Shown piece by piece: positions 1 to 11,599 of a DNA stretch of 64,000 nt. Both the position numbers and the translations under genes were made by a program. Positions within the stretch are counted from its first letter, which is position 1. Each line of letters opens with the position of its first letter. Source of the DNA: Dermacentor variabilis (lineage: Eukaryota > Arthropoda > Arachnida > Ixodida > Ixodidae); NCBI RefSeq assembly GCF_050947875.1, contig NC_134569.1, forward strand, positions 208,637,627 to 208,701,626, given 5' to 3'. The notes under the pieces are model-generated. The model had not been told where the DNA came from, did no database searches, and saw only the letters and a program-made list of their open reading frames with translations.

Positions 1-435
1 GACCTGAAGCCTTTTTTAAGACGGAAACTTCGAAACCACTGGCAACGTAAGTGGGACGCAGAAGTAAACCACAAACTGCACGTAATAAAGCCACAATTAG
101 GTTCTTGGCCCTCCGTAACAAAAGCACGGCGAACAGATGTCCTATTCTGTCGCCTCAGAATAGGGCACACATTTGGCACACATAACTTTTTACTCCCTGA
201 AAATGATCCTCCAACCTGCGGTAGATGCGGGGAGAGGCTCACCGTCCTCCACGTCCTCCTGGAGTGTCGGGCAGCCGAATCTGAGAGAAAGAAACATTTT
301 CCCCTAGCATACCGGCAGCAGATCCCCCTTCATCCAGTAATGTTACTCGGCCCAGAACCGCTATTTGACACCAACGCAGTCCTAAGTTATCTGAAAAATG
401 TTGTGTTATATGTAATTAGCCCCATACGTTCATAG
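1..435 (+). pseudogene. C-terminal end of a non-LTR retrotransposon ORF2
   Basis: An open frame enters from the left edge and stops at TAG 433-435 (144 codons). It ends in the cysteine-histidine cluster that closes ORF2 of many LINEs: C-G-R-C, eight residues, then H and four residues later C (about residues 73-89), within text reading like 'THNFLLPE' and 'LTVLHVLLEC'. The endonuclease and reverse transcriptase would lie left of the window. The segment is free of stops, so the copy may be fairly young, but only the tail is visible. The tail type fits I- or Jockey-group LINEs; the clade is not decided. Called a pseudogene only because it is partial here. Confidence 0.7.
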
Positions 436-799
436 CGTCTCCTCTCTCCAGAGGATGCCGCTGTGAAAGCTATTTCGTATAGCACATGTCTCTAGGCCCT
501 TGTGTTTCAAGGGCTCTGGCGAGGCAGCAGTGCCCCAAGTAATTTTACCATCTTATATATTTTATATTTTGCATCATTCTTCTACGATTGATCTTAATGT
601 TCATGGCATTCGTCATTAGTCATCGCCATAATTTTATAGCACGTAGATTTTACGCACTTTACAGCGAATATTTTTAGGCCCTTTTACAGCCAAGTCACAT
701 CTTCCATAGTACATCGTCAACATTACCACGTGTCATGGCGCTCTTTGGCCAAACCTGGCCCTTGCGCCACAAAACACAACACATCATCATCATCATCCA
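436..799 (+). mobile_element. 3' UTR and (CAT)n tail of the same LINE
   Basis: Non-coding sequence follows the ORF2 stop and ends in a short CAT/ATC repeat at about 782-799, the kind of simple tail that ends I-group and related LINEs instead of poly(A). What follows (from about 800) is unrelated, so this is taken as the 3' end of the insertion. The 5' target duplication is outside the window. Confidence 0.55.
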
Positions 800-909
800 T
801 TACTTTTATTTGCAGACTCTATTGATGACACTAAAGTATAGGTGACTGATTGGGTATGTAGCCCCCTGAGCACCAGCTCCACACCGAAGTAGCCACTCCA
901 TAAGTAAAC

Positions 910-1146
910 GTGCCTGCAACCTTGCGAGGAAGCGTGGCAAAGAGCGTCGCGAAAGGTTGGGAAGAAATCCAGGGAAATACATGGAAATACTGGAAATACA
1001 TTCGTTACAGCAACTGCTGGAAAAAAAATGAAGAGGAGGAGGCCATGTTTGGCGAAGTTGTTGCACATAAATTGCGATCATTCCCAAAGCGAATCAGGAC
1101 GACACTTCAAATTGAAATTTTGGAAGTCCAGCAGACACTGATGTGA
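910..1146 (+). CDS. MADF/BESS-like ORF, probable second gene of the Harbinger element (fragment)
   Basis: A 78-residue ORF whose second half (residues about 45-78) looks like a BESS-type dimerisation tail: F-G-E-V-V, then 'HKLRSFPKR' and 'LQIEILEVQQ', after an acidic run of glutamates. PIF/Harbinger elements commonly carry a Myb/MADF-like DNA-binding protein beside the transposase, and transposase coding text starts 140 bases downstream on the other strand, so the two are convergent. AATAAA-type signals follow at about 1188-1210. The MADF domain itself is not visible, so this is at best a last exon. The assignment is tentative. Confidence 0.4.
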   Translation: MPATLRGSVAKSVAKGWEEIQGNTWKYWKYIRYSNCWKKNEEEEAMFGEVVAHKLRSFPKRIRTTLQIEILEVQQTLM

Positions 1147-1732
1147 CTAATGAAGTTCCCATAGGTGATAAGATTGATTTTATTGAAATAAAACACGCAT
1201 ATATTTAATAAAAGAAGGTATTATAAATTGAGTCTGCGCTTCTATTAACCTAATTTTATTTTCTCATCACAGTATGGGCAGGATGGAACTAAAATACTGA
1301 ATAGCAGTATGCATACAGCCGCATTAATGAGGTTGGTGCTTGCACACCCGCATGTGCCCACTGCCACGGCACAGCTCCCTCATTCATGAAGTCCTGCACA
1401 AAAATGTTGGCAGCTTGAGCCACATTTTTGGAGTCATATCTTGAACCCGTAGTGTCCAGGTCAAGGAGATCACTGGTCTGGGCGCTGTCTCTCCACTGCC
1501 CGGGAGTGATGTTCCCGTATTCGTCTTCGCTGTCTGTTAAACGATGTGGCATGTATTCTTTCCCTGTACATAAATGTTGCGTAGGGCACGGTAAGCTAAG
1601 ATAACAAACTCTGCATTCTGTGGCAGTGGGTTTATCAGCTTCAGCAAGATTCTCCACCTGCCTTACCATACCACATGCCAAATGCCTTTTCAACAATGCG
1701 CCTGCAAAAAAAAAAGCCAAAATTATTACATG

Positions 1733-1740
1733 CCTACAGC
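1733..1740. repeat. 8-bp target-site duplication of hAT copy A (left)
   Basis: CCTACAGC, identical to 5449-5456 on the far side of the element. Perfect match over eight bases. Confidence 0.9.
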
Positions 1741-2380
1741 CAGTGGCGTAGCCAACAATTTCGTTCGGGGGGGGGGGGGGGGAGGGCGTGGGGGCTGACG
1801 TTGCAGTTTGGCCTCCTCCTAATGGAATTTGTCGAGAGATCAAATACATGAGTAATAACTGCACTGTCATTGCAAAACATGCTGAAAACGAATTCTTGAA
1901 CGCAACGCGCCGTCAAGACAAGCAAAACATGTCTTTTTTCGTTAGAGGAATGTACTTGTATGTCCCAAAAATTGTACCCGAAATAACTGATATCAATGCT
2001 TCCATGTTGTCTGTCTGTTTATTACGTAAAGAAAATATCACATGATTGAACATTACAACTATATCACTTTGAAACCGGCAAAGCAGTGCATGTCGCTGAT
2101 ATGACAAATGTAAAGGCCATGAAATGAACAAGTTCAGGACAAATATTCTAACGAAACTTCGTGAACCCTCCTTGCCTTTCCCTCATTTGCCTCTCTTTCT
2201 CTGTCATTCCTTGTTTACATTTTGTACATATCCAACCACCAGGGAAAACTCTCAATGACGCTGTCCTTTGTTAGAATGTATTGCGCAGGAGCAGCTGTCA
2301 TCGGTCGTGTATTGTAATTGCACTGAAATTATAGTCGTAACAGAGAGCACGTATAAGAACAAGGAGTTCTGCAAAATATG

Positions 2381-3648
2381 CGAGGGCGAGTCCAATGAAA
2401 GTGAACCAATGCGAATATATGACTAACTGTGTACTTTATTTAAAAGTAGTATCCATGAGCACTTAGACATTTGTCCCACTGACAAACGAGTCGCGTGATT
2501 ACCGTCTCATCAAACTTCTTGGGTTGCTGCTTCAAAAAGGCTGTAACTGACTCTTTCTCGTCATCGTCCGATGCGAATCTGGTTCCATTGAGCTCTTTTT
2601 TGAAATGCTTCAAAATGAGGAAATCACAAGGCGACAACTTTGGGCTGTATGGCGGACGTTGCAGCGTTTCCCACTTGAAGTTGGCCAGTTTTGTGTTGAC
2701 CACGTCTGAGACGTGGGGAAGGACATTTTCGTGGAGCACGATGACCCCGTTCCTCAATTTTCCGCGTTGTTTGTTCTTGATTGCGACACGCAGCCGATCC
2801 GGCGTTTCACAATATCGAAAGCTATTCATAGTCCCTCCAGGCTTAACGAATTAGATCATTAATGGCCCCTGATGGTCGAAAAAGAAGTCAACACCCTTCC
2901 GGCGGAAATGATGGCCCTTACTTTCCTTTGGGGTGGTCAATTCGAATGTTTCCACTCTTAAGCTTTTGCCGTCCTGTTTCAGGCTCATATTAGTGGCAAC
3001 ATGATTCGTCCCCGCGCACAATTGCAGACAAGACTTCGTCTCCCTCATTGTGATACCGGATTAGATGAGTCAAGGCAGCGCCCAACCTCTCCGCCTTTTG
3101 GCGGTGGTTCAAAATCTTGGGCATCCATTGTGCACACAAGAGCCGATAATCGAGGTGTACATGAATTATGGTGTGACCCGAACCGTGACTGATGTTAACA
3201 CACCCTGCCAATTCATCGAAGCTTATCCTCCCTAATCAGCCTTTGCAATTGTGTTCGGGTGATTTCACGCTGGCTTTGACCCGGTCTTGCATAGTCCTTG
3301 CAACGTTCACGTCCTTTGAACCGTTTTCTACAACGCTTCACAGTGGCCAATGAAATGCAATATTCAACGTACACGGCAGCTTGTACGGCGACTAATTTTT
3401 CGGGGAGAAACACCTTTAGCTGTCAAAAACCTCTCGACACCACGCTGTTAAACTCTTGGAGCGTCCATTATGCCACGAAAGCAGTTTCAACCTAGTGTAC
3501 GAGAGCATTAACGAACCTTTATCCTCAAGCCTGCGGTTCACTTTTGTAAATTAGAGATGGCTCTCTGCCACGCACATGCCTCGCAAATAATGAACCGAAC
3601 CATTATTGCCCGGTGTGGGTTGGCTCACTTTCATTTGACTTGGCCTCG
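2381..3648 (-). mobile_element. mariner element inside hAT copy A, defective transposase
   Basis: Terminal inverted repeats of about 28 bp start CGAGGGCGAGTCCAATG at 2381 and end ...TTTGACTTGGCCTCG at 3648; the flanking TA has decayed to TG/CA. Transposase text on the minus strand is broken over several frames: helix-turn-helix (3413-3213, 'YVEYCISLATVKRCRKRFKG'), a central part with 'GDES' (2990-3211), and the C-terminal half (2829-2440) with 'PPYSPKLSPCDF' and 'WDKC'. The expected catalytic H-D-N box reads H-E-N here, so one of the three Asp of the DD34D site is lost in addition to frameshifts. Length (1.27 kb) is normal for mariner. Confidence 0.85.
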
Positions 3649-4967
3649 CACATTACAAATTCGAAGACACAATAGAATGTACAAATGCGAAGATACAGCT
3701 TAATAAAGCGTAAAAAAGTTTCACTGGGAACAAAGTTCACAGGACGTACACACAAAACCTCGCAACAAGATATTTAAATGTACGGATAAGTCCCCAATAA
3801 ATCTGTAAAAAAAAGTCGCTGTATATGATGCGTCAAACAAGGCAAATAAACATCTTGCGCAACAACAGATTCACAGAATCCTAAGCCCCCCCCCCCCCTA
3901 CCTCTTTTGTATCGCGCACAACACGAGGCGGCGCGCTTGCTCCCCGCTTTTCTCCCTTGCGCACACAAGACTAAGCCACCATCGTTGGCTCACCCATGCC
4001 CTTCCCGCCCCCTTACGCATTCACTCGCACGTACAGCATGCGGCGCGCAGTCACGATGTTATCGCCCTTGGCTCTATACGGAGCATGAGAGCGATGGCAG
4101 GAATATGCTTGGAGTGTCCATATAATTGCTATCGCAGTAACATAAGAAGAGTATCCGGCCACTGAAGCGTTCGTGGACCATTACTTTCCGCAAAAGAAGA
4201 AGTAGCAAAATTGAACTTTCACCATGCGACAATTTGCTACGCCGCCGCAATGTCTCTTTCTTTTGTGGGGTGAGTGCGCAAGAAGGAAAAAAAAACGCAA
4301 GGAAAGCATGTTCGCCATAATCGAATGCCTACTTTATGCACCTAATGTGGCTACGGACGGAATATCAAAAGAAAACGTGACACGCTTGGTTCACAGAGAA
4401 CCATAGGCATACTGCTCGGCATTCTACACTGGCGAGACAATTTTCCTGAGGTTGCCCTCAAGCGAACGCGTTGCAATACTTCGTGTCCCCGCAGTGATTG
4501 CGGGAAGCGGCCATGCATTGTTTTTTTTTTCTTTCGTCTGCCAGCCAGAAAGCGTCCAAAACTATGCCAGCCGAACATCCACTCGGCCAGAGAAAAACGC
4601 ACGCGCATTGAGGTGCGCCGCGCGGTGGTCGGGGCAACACGAGAAAAAGGCACTCTGGCTGGTTCCGGCCGCCCGCAGGTAACGATAAGAAAAAAACAAA
4701 AAATGAATGAGGCTCAGTGTGTCCGCGCGAATAAAAGTAAAAGAAAAATAAATCAGACCGTAGTTACCTTTGCTAGCTTTATTGTCTTGACATAGATGCT
4801 TTGGCGCGGGTGAAAAAAAACATGTTGGTATTCTTTTCTGTGACATGACGGCACGAATGAACCACTACAGCGCTTCGTATCATAATACATCGCTGCCTGT
4901 TTTGTCAACTTGTTTGATAGTGTGTTGATTTGGCTTATCTCGTACGATCTGACGTACGACTTTAAGA

Positions 4968-5127
4968 AAGTCAGTGCACATTTGACGTCAAATGTTTATA
5001 ACATTGAACCCACAAAGTTCTGGAGTTGAAAATCTAAAGCACCACTTTGGAAGTGCCAGTGCACCTTTCGCATCAAAAGTTTACGAAAACATTATACCCA
5101 CAAAGTTTAAGAATTGAAATCCACGCG
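4968..5127. repeat. Two-unit direct repeat within hAT copy A
   Basis: Two diverged units of about 86 bp share 'CAGTGCAC', 'CATT..ACCCACAAAGTT' and a following '(G)AATTGAAAATC'-like segment. It belongs to the non-coding body of the hAT element. Confidence 0.5.
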
Positions 5128-6640
5128 CTCCCTAAATTCGGCGGCCTTCGCGAGGTGCCGCGACGAGCCCGCTCGCCATCGAGACGCCCATGAAACCGTG
5201 CTCGGATATGAAACCTTGCGTTACGATATGTCAATCCCGGTGCATGGGCGTTGCCGCCAAATACAGTCCGATTTCGCAATGTTCGCGCTGAACTGTCTGT
5301 TCGAGCAAGAAAAGGACATTCTAGACAAAATGCAGCATGATTTCCGGCGCCGAGGGTTGTCTTGGTCGGCGGAACACGGCAGCACGAAAAAGTTTCGGGG
5401 GGGGCTCAAGCCCAATAAGCCCACCCCCCCCCTCCGGCTACGCCCCTGCCTACAGCAGTCGTTAGTACCCTAATACCTCGCTTTGCTCAGTCTGTAGTTG
5501 AACACCCGGTGGCTAGGGACATGTCCTTGCCAGGAAAAGTATGCAGAAAATCATGGCAAAGTTGAAACACGTCGTCCCCCACAAATACATGGGGTGTCAC
5601 TCTGGTAATGTTCGGCAGCCTTGACGGATTTGCAAAGGTAAGGTCTCCTTTTCCAGCTGCCTTACAAATTCACAGGCATTAAATACGCTGGAGTCGCTGT
5701 GCCGACCAGGTGGGCCCACGCTGACCATGGAAAATTTGTACTCAGGTTCGACAACGGCCATGAGTACAATAGTGAACCTCCCCTGTAACATAAGGATGCG
5801 TCAATCAAGTCAACACCTTTTTCATTGATTCTAAGCACGCGCAGACAAATTTAGGAATGACTTAGATCAAATACTGTGTCAGTAGTACATTGTATAGCTT
5901 TTAGTTGAACTGGTTGCTTCCCGAATTCGGCGGTGCCATTACTGCAACGTGGTTGCCGTCAACAGCGCCAATGCAATTGGAAAATTCCAACGTGTGCCAA
6001 ACGCTTGCGCAATTTGCTGCCATTGCTCGTACTTCAAAAGAAGAAACACAAGCTCAAAAGCAATGTATATTGCTGTATGTAGGTGCATATTGCGCTTATG
6101 CTGCTTCATGGGCAGTGCACAAACAGATGCAAAATGGCCATTCAGTATGTTGTTTGACACGAGCGACTGTGATTCATTCCAAGTGCTCAGGACAGTGAAC
6201 CAAAGTCATAAATTTAGGTTGGTGTTCCTTCATATGTAACTTTGATGTTCGTACAGCTTTTACAGTTTTTTTAAAATGTGTTTTTGCATAAACTTGCGCT
6301 GTTATACAGCCCTAGAAAATAAGTGCAGGAGTCGTTTCTGTTGCCGGCATGTAAAGCGGCTGTAACTGTTCCCAGATTGCTCGGCATGTATGGAGGCTTC
6401 GACATATTTCATGGCCGACCGACCCGGAACAGCATGGTTACGTCCTTAACTGCCATCCCAGATGAGAGGTACTTGAAGAACAACACAAATTTGCAATACA
6501 GCTTTTCCTTAACCATAATAACCTTAGCGTGCTTCATGTGGTTAAATATTACTATACCTGAAGGTGATAGCATGCCTTTCATCGGAGCAGACTGCCTCTC
6601 TGCACAAGAAAAAAAAAACCTTGGTTAAGGCGTGCTTCAC

Positions 6641-7760
6641 AATACTGTGCAGATCAGTGAATTTCTCTGGAGTCATGCGGTAGTATTTAAATAAGGAAGC
6701 ATCACTGGGTCATCCCCTGCACCTGCGAAAAGATAACTAATCGTGGAATGAAAAACAAAGAGCGCAACTTTTTTTGCTTGTCTGATATAGTGCCCCGCTC
6801 AGCGGAGCAGAAAGCCTTTTTTTTTTTCGCAGAGAATATGCGAGGCGCTACAGCAGCATGCAGCTACAAAGTGTTTCTAGCGAAATTCGCTTCATTTGAA
6901 GCAGTGCTATTAGTGCCACGGAAGACTCGACAGCAATTACTGTGTTATCGACCGCACGATTGAAACGCGTCGTTTCATTTTTCAGCCTATCCTTCCTCAC
7001 TTGGCGACAGCGTGGCTTTCTTAATTTCTGTATGTGTAAAAGGCGCCCTCGATAACGCATCAGGTGTATCGCTACATTTCGTATTCAATAATTAAGGCAC
7101 ACCATCTCAACACTTTAGGAAAGCCTACTCACCGCAGTGTGAAACTATCCTGGCTTGCGATGCATCCGCGCTGGATTCACCCAGAACCATTTCTTCTTGC
7201 TTTTCTTATTCAAGATTAGTAGCGTAAATAAAGAGACGCCGCCGGATGGTTCCCATTGCAGCACGGCTTGGTTAGGGACTCTAGCACAAGACACCTACGC
7301 AGATCCTAGACTGTCTACCGATGTGTGTTAGCGGTGCGCGCTAGCTACTGTATTCGCATAGACACAATGTTGGAAGAGCAAGGCTGTTTTCTGCGTTTTC
7401 TGAAGGCTACGAATAGCCAGACGTAAAAAGTAGAATTAACTGCGGAAGAATTTTTGAACATAATTTATCGCGTTATTAAGTGTCACAACACGCTAAACAT
7501 TACTCTCGGTTACATTTAGGAAAGAGAAATCATCTGCGTTACGGAGGAGGTGTAGGTTCTAATGAAAAGAAAGGAGGAGAGGTCGGCCTGGAGAGCGTGT
7601 CTCTAGCCTGCTACTCTTCACTGGGTAAAGGGGAAGTGGGAAATGCTGGCCACATTGATAGCGGCTCGGCGAGTGGATCGTCGCATGAGTTGCGGGGAAG
7701 CGAATACGTGGCGGCGCGTCTCCCTACATATTATGACGAGCGAACTTCGTCGGGGAAGTT
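6641..7760. other. No convincing gene; unclassified repeat-like sequence
   Basis: AT-rich to 7480, then GC-richer text (7480-7760) that resembles a repeat edge but shows no ORF or terminal repeat I can assign. It may include the 5' part of the Harbinger element. Confidence 0.3.
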
Positions 7761-9424
7761 CGCTCCATGAGTGTCTGGCTGAATTCTACGGGACTGAGGC
7801 GACTGGGGGGTGGTTCAGCGGGGTCTAGGAGAGAGCGGAATGGGCCGAGAGTAAGTATGCGCCGAGAATAATGTCATGGGGACAGTGGGCCATGACAGTG
7901 AAGAGAACGATTGTAAAGCGATTGGCGACGGAGACTCGGGCGGCATACATACCAATTACGGGAGCTGGAGCTGTTGCGCCGTCGGCGACGCGGACAACAG
8001 GCGTCGGGGTGGGTATTGTTTTCTTCAGGCGGTTCCGAAGGGCAGCGCTCATAACAGATACATGCGCCCCAGTGTCTAAAGAGCAGATACAGGAACACCG
8101 TCGACTTGCACGTCAAGAAGGTTCATATGAGTAGCGTCAGTAGAGTGTTTGGGTGCGTAGGGGGCAATGCAGCGTCACCTCGAGGAGCTGCATTGCCTAC
8201 TATTTCGGCTTGCGAGCGTCTGCAGGGAGTTGGGCAATATGAGTGACGGGGCTGGGGCGAGTGATATTGTTGGCGTTGGGGCGAAAGCGACCGTGAATAG
8301 GGACGGTTCTGTGCAGAAGGTTCAATGGCGGCATTGCGCACCGTGTGGCACAGGGACGAGACGAACTTGTATAGGTAGTCTGGGCTGGGGATCTCCAGCG
8401 ACTGTAACAGTAGCGAGAAATATTCCCGATCCGACGGCAGTGAAAAATGGGCTTGTCGTCAGCAGTGCGCCTTTCAGATGGGTTTCGGAAACTTGGTGAA
8501 AGATAAGAGGTAGGACGGGGCGGAATCAAGAACTCGAGCAAGTGCCAGGGCGATAGGCCGAACACACGGAGTGAAGACCCATATTGGCGAACTCTTGGCG
8601 TACGACTGCCTGAATGAAGGAAATCGTGACCGCAAGTGTGTTGAGCGAGCTGGATTCGAAGTGCAGCCAGATAGGCGGCCTGTCTCTCGTTGGACGATCC
8701 GAGTAACACCGCCAGTGCTTTTGCAACGGAGTGCTTCGTCACAGGACGATGTCGCCCCGGTATTTGGTAGGCTGTCGATACGTCGACTTATTGCGAGTTC
8801 CATGCGGCGGCACCCTTTAATAACCGCGTCCACTGTCACCATATTGTTGAAGACCAGCAAGTTGAAGGCGTCATCGGCAATACCTTTCGAAATGAGCATG
8901 GGAAATCTTGTCTGGCTCAGTCATGTGTGCGTCAACTTCGCGGCACATAGTCAAGACGTCTAGAATGTACGTGACGTATAGGGCTCGTTGACGCCTGTCT
9001 GAACTCGGCTGTATAACGCCTTCGCGGCTACTTGGTGGCCGCAAGGATTGCCGAACATGTGTCGCAGCTTTTGCTTAAGCGTATTCCAACTGGTGAGCTC
9101 GTCTTCGTGTGTCCTAAACCATACTCGATGTGTGCCATTGAGGTGAAATGCTACGTTGGCGAGCATGATAGTAGTGTCTCTCCTGTTACTGGCGCTGATG
9201 CGTTGGTACATGCTGATCAAGTCCTCAACGTCTTCGCCATCTTTTCCCGAGAATACGCCAGGATCACGGAGCAGAGATAGCGATGTAGGTCGTCGGAGAG
9301 GCAGCGGTTGTCGGAGCCGGTTGACTCGAGCTGTCGTCTCCGAGAGCCGTGACAGAAGGTTCGACGTACCGTCCACCGCGAGACTCCGTGACGAAGCACA
9401 GGGAACGTCCACCTCCACCAAATA
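7760..9424 (-). pseudogene. Ty3/gypsy-type gag and start of protease, degenerate
   Basis: On the minus strand, directly inside an LTR, reading frames carry a tick-type retrotransposon Gag: 'LRDPGVFSGKDGEDVEDL', 'MLANVAFHLNGT', 'VWFRTHEDELTSWNTLKQKL' (about 9290-9030), then 'GIADDAFNLLVF' and 'CRRME' (about 8890-8780). A damaged zinc knuckle (about 8440: first Cys and the His replaced) follows, then a retropepsin: a Leu-Asp-Thr-Gly-Ala active-site motif (about 8070) with a one-base frameshift before it, and 'NRFTIVLFTVMAHCPHDIILG' (split over two segments) at about 7945-7880. Several frameshifts. Reverse transcriptase, RNase H, integrase and the 3' LTR are missing to the left. Confidence 0.75.
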
Positions 9425-9672
9425 TGTTACGTGGGAAGACGCAGACGCGACGCTATATTTAGAGATCGACACGCTGCACTTGGCCAAAAAGCAACAGCCC
9501 GCGCTATAGCCGCAAATCGTAGTCGTCTTCGTCGCACCACTGGCCTCTTGTTCCTTGGGCATAAGGAATACTGGTCCGTAGCAATATGTTTCGCCGTGTC
9601 CGTCGTCCTCTGCGTCTCGGAACGCCGGCCAGGTGTTTTCATACTCGGACCATAGAGAAAAAAAACATAACA
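9425..9672 (-). mobile_element. 5' LTR of the gypsy fragment (248 bp)
   Basis: In minus orientation the block starts TGTTATG (9672) and ends CGTAACA (9425), the inverted TGTTA...TAACA typical of LTR boundaries, and is followed within four bases by TGGTGGAGGTGGACG, a candidate primer-binding site. Gag begins about 100 bases inside. No matching 3' LTR was found in the window, so the element is truncated downstream. Confidence 0.6.
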
Positions 9673-10190
9673 AGAGCGGACATTCAGCAAAAATTGGAAA
9701 CAGGAAATACGTCACGCTTTAGTATTAACGCTGACCGTTTGCTGCCGCGAGCATCGAAAAAAAAAAAAAAAAGAATGAAATGAGATTGAACGAAATTGTT
9801 TTACCTTTTTTTATTTTTTCGCGGCAAAAGTAAAAAATATCTGCATATAAATTAAACTTTGTGGCTTACTTCAATTGCCTGGCGGCAGGCGAATCGTCGA
9901 ATGACGAGCCAGATGCTTGCGTCATTCGTCAGACACACCGCCGAAGCGCAAGAGATCGGCCGCGAATCTGATCGTTGGACTCTTCGGCCACCCGTCTGCC
10001 TCTTTGTCTATTTTGGGATTTAGCCTGGTTTGGTGGCCTCCCGGCGAATTCTTGCGTTCCTTCGGAACTTCGACGTGGCACCACTGCACCATTGGACTAC
10101 GGCAAGGTGAGAAACCTTGTTCGACAGTCTGCGACGCACTTCAAGCAATTAGGCTTACCGCCCGGCACCTAGGATTCACTTGTGACGCAG
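9673..10190. other. No gene recognised
   Basis: Contains an A-run at 9758-9773 and moderately GC-rich text. The short ORFs here show no family signature. Confidence 0.3.
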
Positions 10191-10690
10191 TTAACGAAAA
10201 ACAGCGTCGCCGTCGTGGAGCAGTTAACTTGAACTAACGAATCGTACTGGGAGATGTTTGCGACGCTTTCTATGAGCCGCAATATTATTCTAACTCATTT
10301 CGGTAGTTTTTGGGCACGCTAGTCGCACAGGGTGCTGTGACGCAGTTTCGCCTGTACTGAATTTTACTGCGGCAAGTTCTGGCGCTTTCTCTGACCGCCA
10401 ACATTATTGAAACTAATTTCATTACTTTTTGGGGTACCTTTCGAGCGCAGTGGGCGCGCCTGGCGCTGTGGCGCGGTTAGCGAAAAGCAGCTCGGCCGTG
10501 GTGCGCGGTTTCGCGCTTTAATGCACTGACAAGCTCATGGCGCTTTCTCTGAGGCCCAACATTGTTCAAAATTATTTTCGGTACTTTGTTACTTATGACG
10601 CCCGCTCGCCGTGCCTGTCGTGACGCATCGAAAAGCAGCTCGGCCGTGGTGACAGTTAGTTTGGCGCGTACTGAAGCTTACTGCGACAAG
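10190..10690. repeat. Decayed tandem repeat, period about 120-160 bp
   Basis: Three diverged units carry a 'GCGCTTTCTCTGA' segment followed by 'C(C/A)AACATT.TT' and a T-rich 'TTACTTTTTGG' stretch (about 10263, 10381 and 10540). An interleaved 'CGAAAAGCAGCTCGGCCGTG' appears at about 10194, 10480 and 10627. Spacing drifts, so the array is old. Confidence 0.6.
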
Positions 10691-11590
10691 TTTGTAGCAA
10701 TTTTTGTCCCCGCAGCACTTAAGCCTTCTTTCGGTACTCACGCTTGTCAAAAACGCGACGAGCAATTGTCAAGAGTCATAACACGGGATTGTGTTGCTTG
10801 CGCCGGCAGAACGCGCAAGAGATAAGCCAAGGAGCTCAAACGCCAGGAACTAGTAACTCGAAAATTCTGTCTCCTGAACGGCACCCACGCATTTGTCTTA
10901 AGTCCGAGTAAAAGAAATTCTGCAAGCGTCCAGCATGGACTGGTTGAGAGCCTATGTTGTGGCCACCTCTGTGTATTCGTAGCGTACTATCGCGTCGGTT
11001 GTAGCCAAGTTCGCGAAACGCACCGTAGCCCGCGCATTCGTGCTATTAAAGTGTTACCCGGGAAGAGGTGAATGCTTGGAAATAGAATGTTCTTGTGGTA
11101 TGCACGGTATTGCTTGGGATGGGAGTCGGGTATTTTCTACGCCGTGTGTGTAAATACGAACTGCTTTTGTTTGTAATGCCGCCCATTCACCTCTTCACTT
11201 CGCACGCTTCGCCTCTACACGCTTTATTTTTACATGTTAATACCAAAATAACACTTGCTTGTAATTTTTTCAGCTGACGTCGTCTGATGGAGCTTCCTGC
11301 GGAAACTACTGCTGCTTGCCTGGTGCCACAACGTTGTATGAATGCACAAAAAGCCCACAACGAGCATTTATAAAGAATAAAATAAACATTTCCTTATTTC
11401 ACAAGGTGTCTTGCGTCTTTATGAAATTGTACGTGGCACATATTCGATGGAGGCTTGTGAACATCGTTCGCAATCCATTTTACTTATTAATGAAATGATT
11501 TCGCGGCTAGACTACGCGCGATTGAGCTGTAAAAAAAAAAAAAAAAGCGGAGCCGGCGTGACACGTGCCAGCTAGCATACAAACCGCGCG
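10691..11590. other. No gene recognised
   Basis: Mixed-composition sequence with an A-run at 11531-11546. Short ORFs lack motifs or codon pattern I can support. Confidence 0.3.
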
Positions 11591-11599
11591 CGTACTTAA

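Larger units (their letters stand above)
1741..5448 (-). mobile_element. hAT-type non-autonomous transposon, copy A (3,708 bp)
   Basis: The ends are imperfect inverted repeats of the CAG(G/T)GGCGTAGCC type (plus-strand CAGTGGCGTAGCC at 1741; GGCTACGCCCCTG ending 5448), each followed by a G/C homopolymer. The insertion is flanked by a perfect 8-bp duplication, CCTACAGC, at 1733-1740 and 5449-5456, diagnostic of the hAT superfamily. It lies inside an intron of the Harbinger transposase. No hAT transposase ORF is visible, so it needs enzyme supplied in trans. It carries a mariner at 2381-3648. An 86-bp-period partial duplication lies at about 4968-5127. Copy B at 26375-30809 is homologous end to end in the opposite orientation. 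Confidence 0.85.
1289..6640 (-). pseudogene. PIF/Harbinger transposase (HARBI1-like), frame-shifted, split by a hAT insertion
   Basis: Reading the minus strand from about 6640: an N-terminal helix-turn-helix region ('KYLSSGMAVKDVTMLFRVG', about 6430-6490); 'WNFP' followed in another frame by 'CIGAVDGNHVAVMAPPNSG' with the first catalytic Asp (about 5925-5985); exon 5790-5477 with 'GRFTIVLMAVVEPEYKF', then after a frameshift 'HVFVGDDVFQL' with the second Asp, and 'YRLSKAR'. A donor at 5477/5476 and an acceptor at 1702/1701 join 'YRLSKAR' to 'RIVEKAFG', the usual Harbinger order. The tail keeps 'NITPGQWR' and ends 'GAVPWQ' plus extra residues. At least three frameshifts and a TAA after 'NQFN' make it non-functional. 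The family's D-D-E nuclease would cut and paste with 3-bp duplications; I did not find the element's terminal repeats. Confidence 0.75.
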
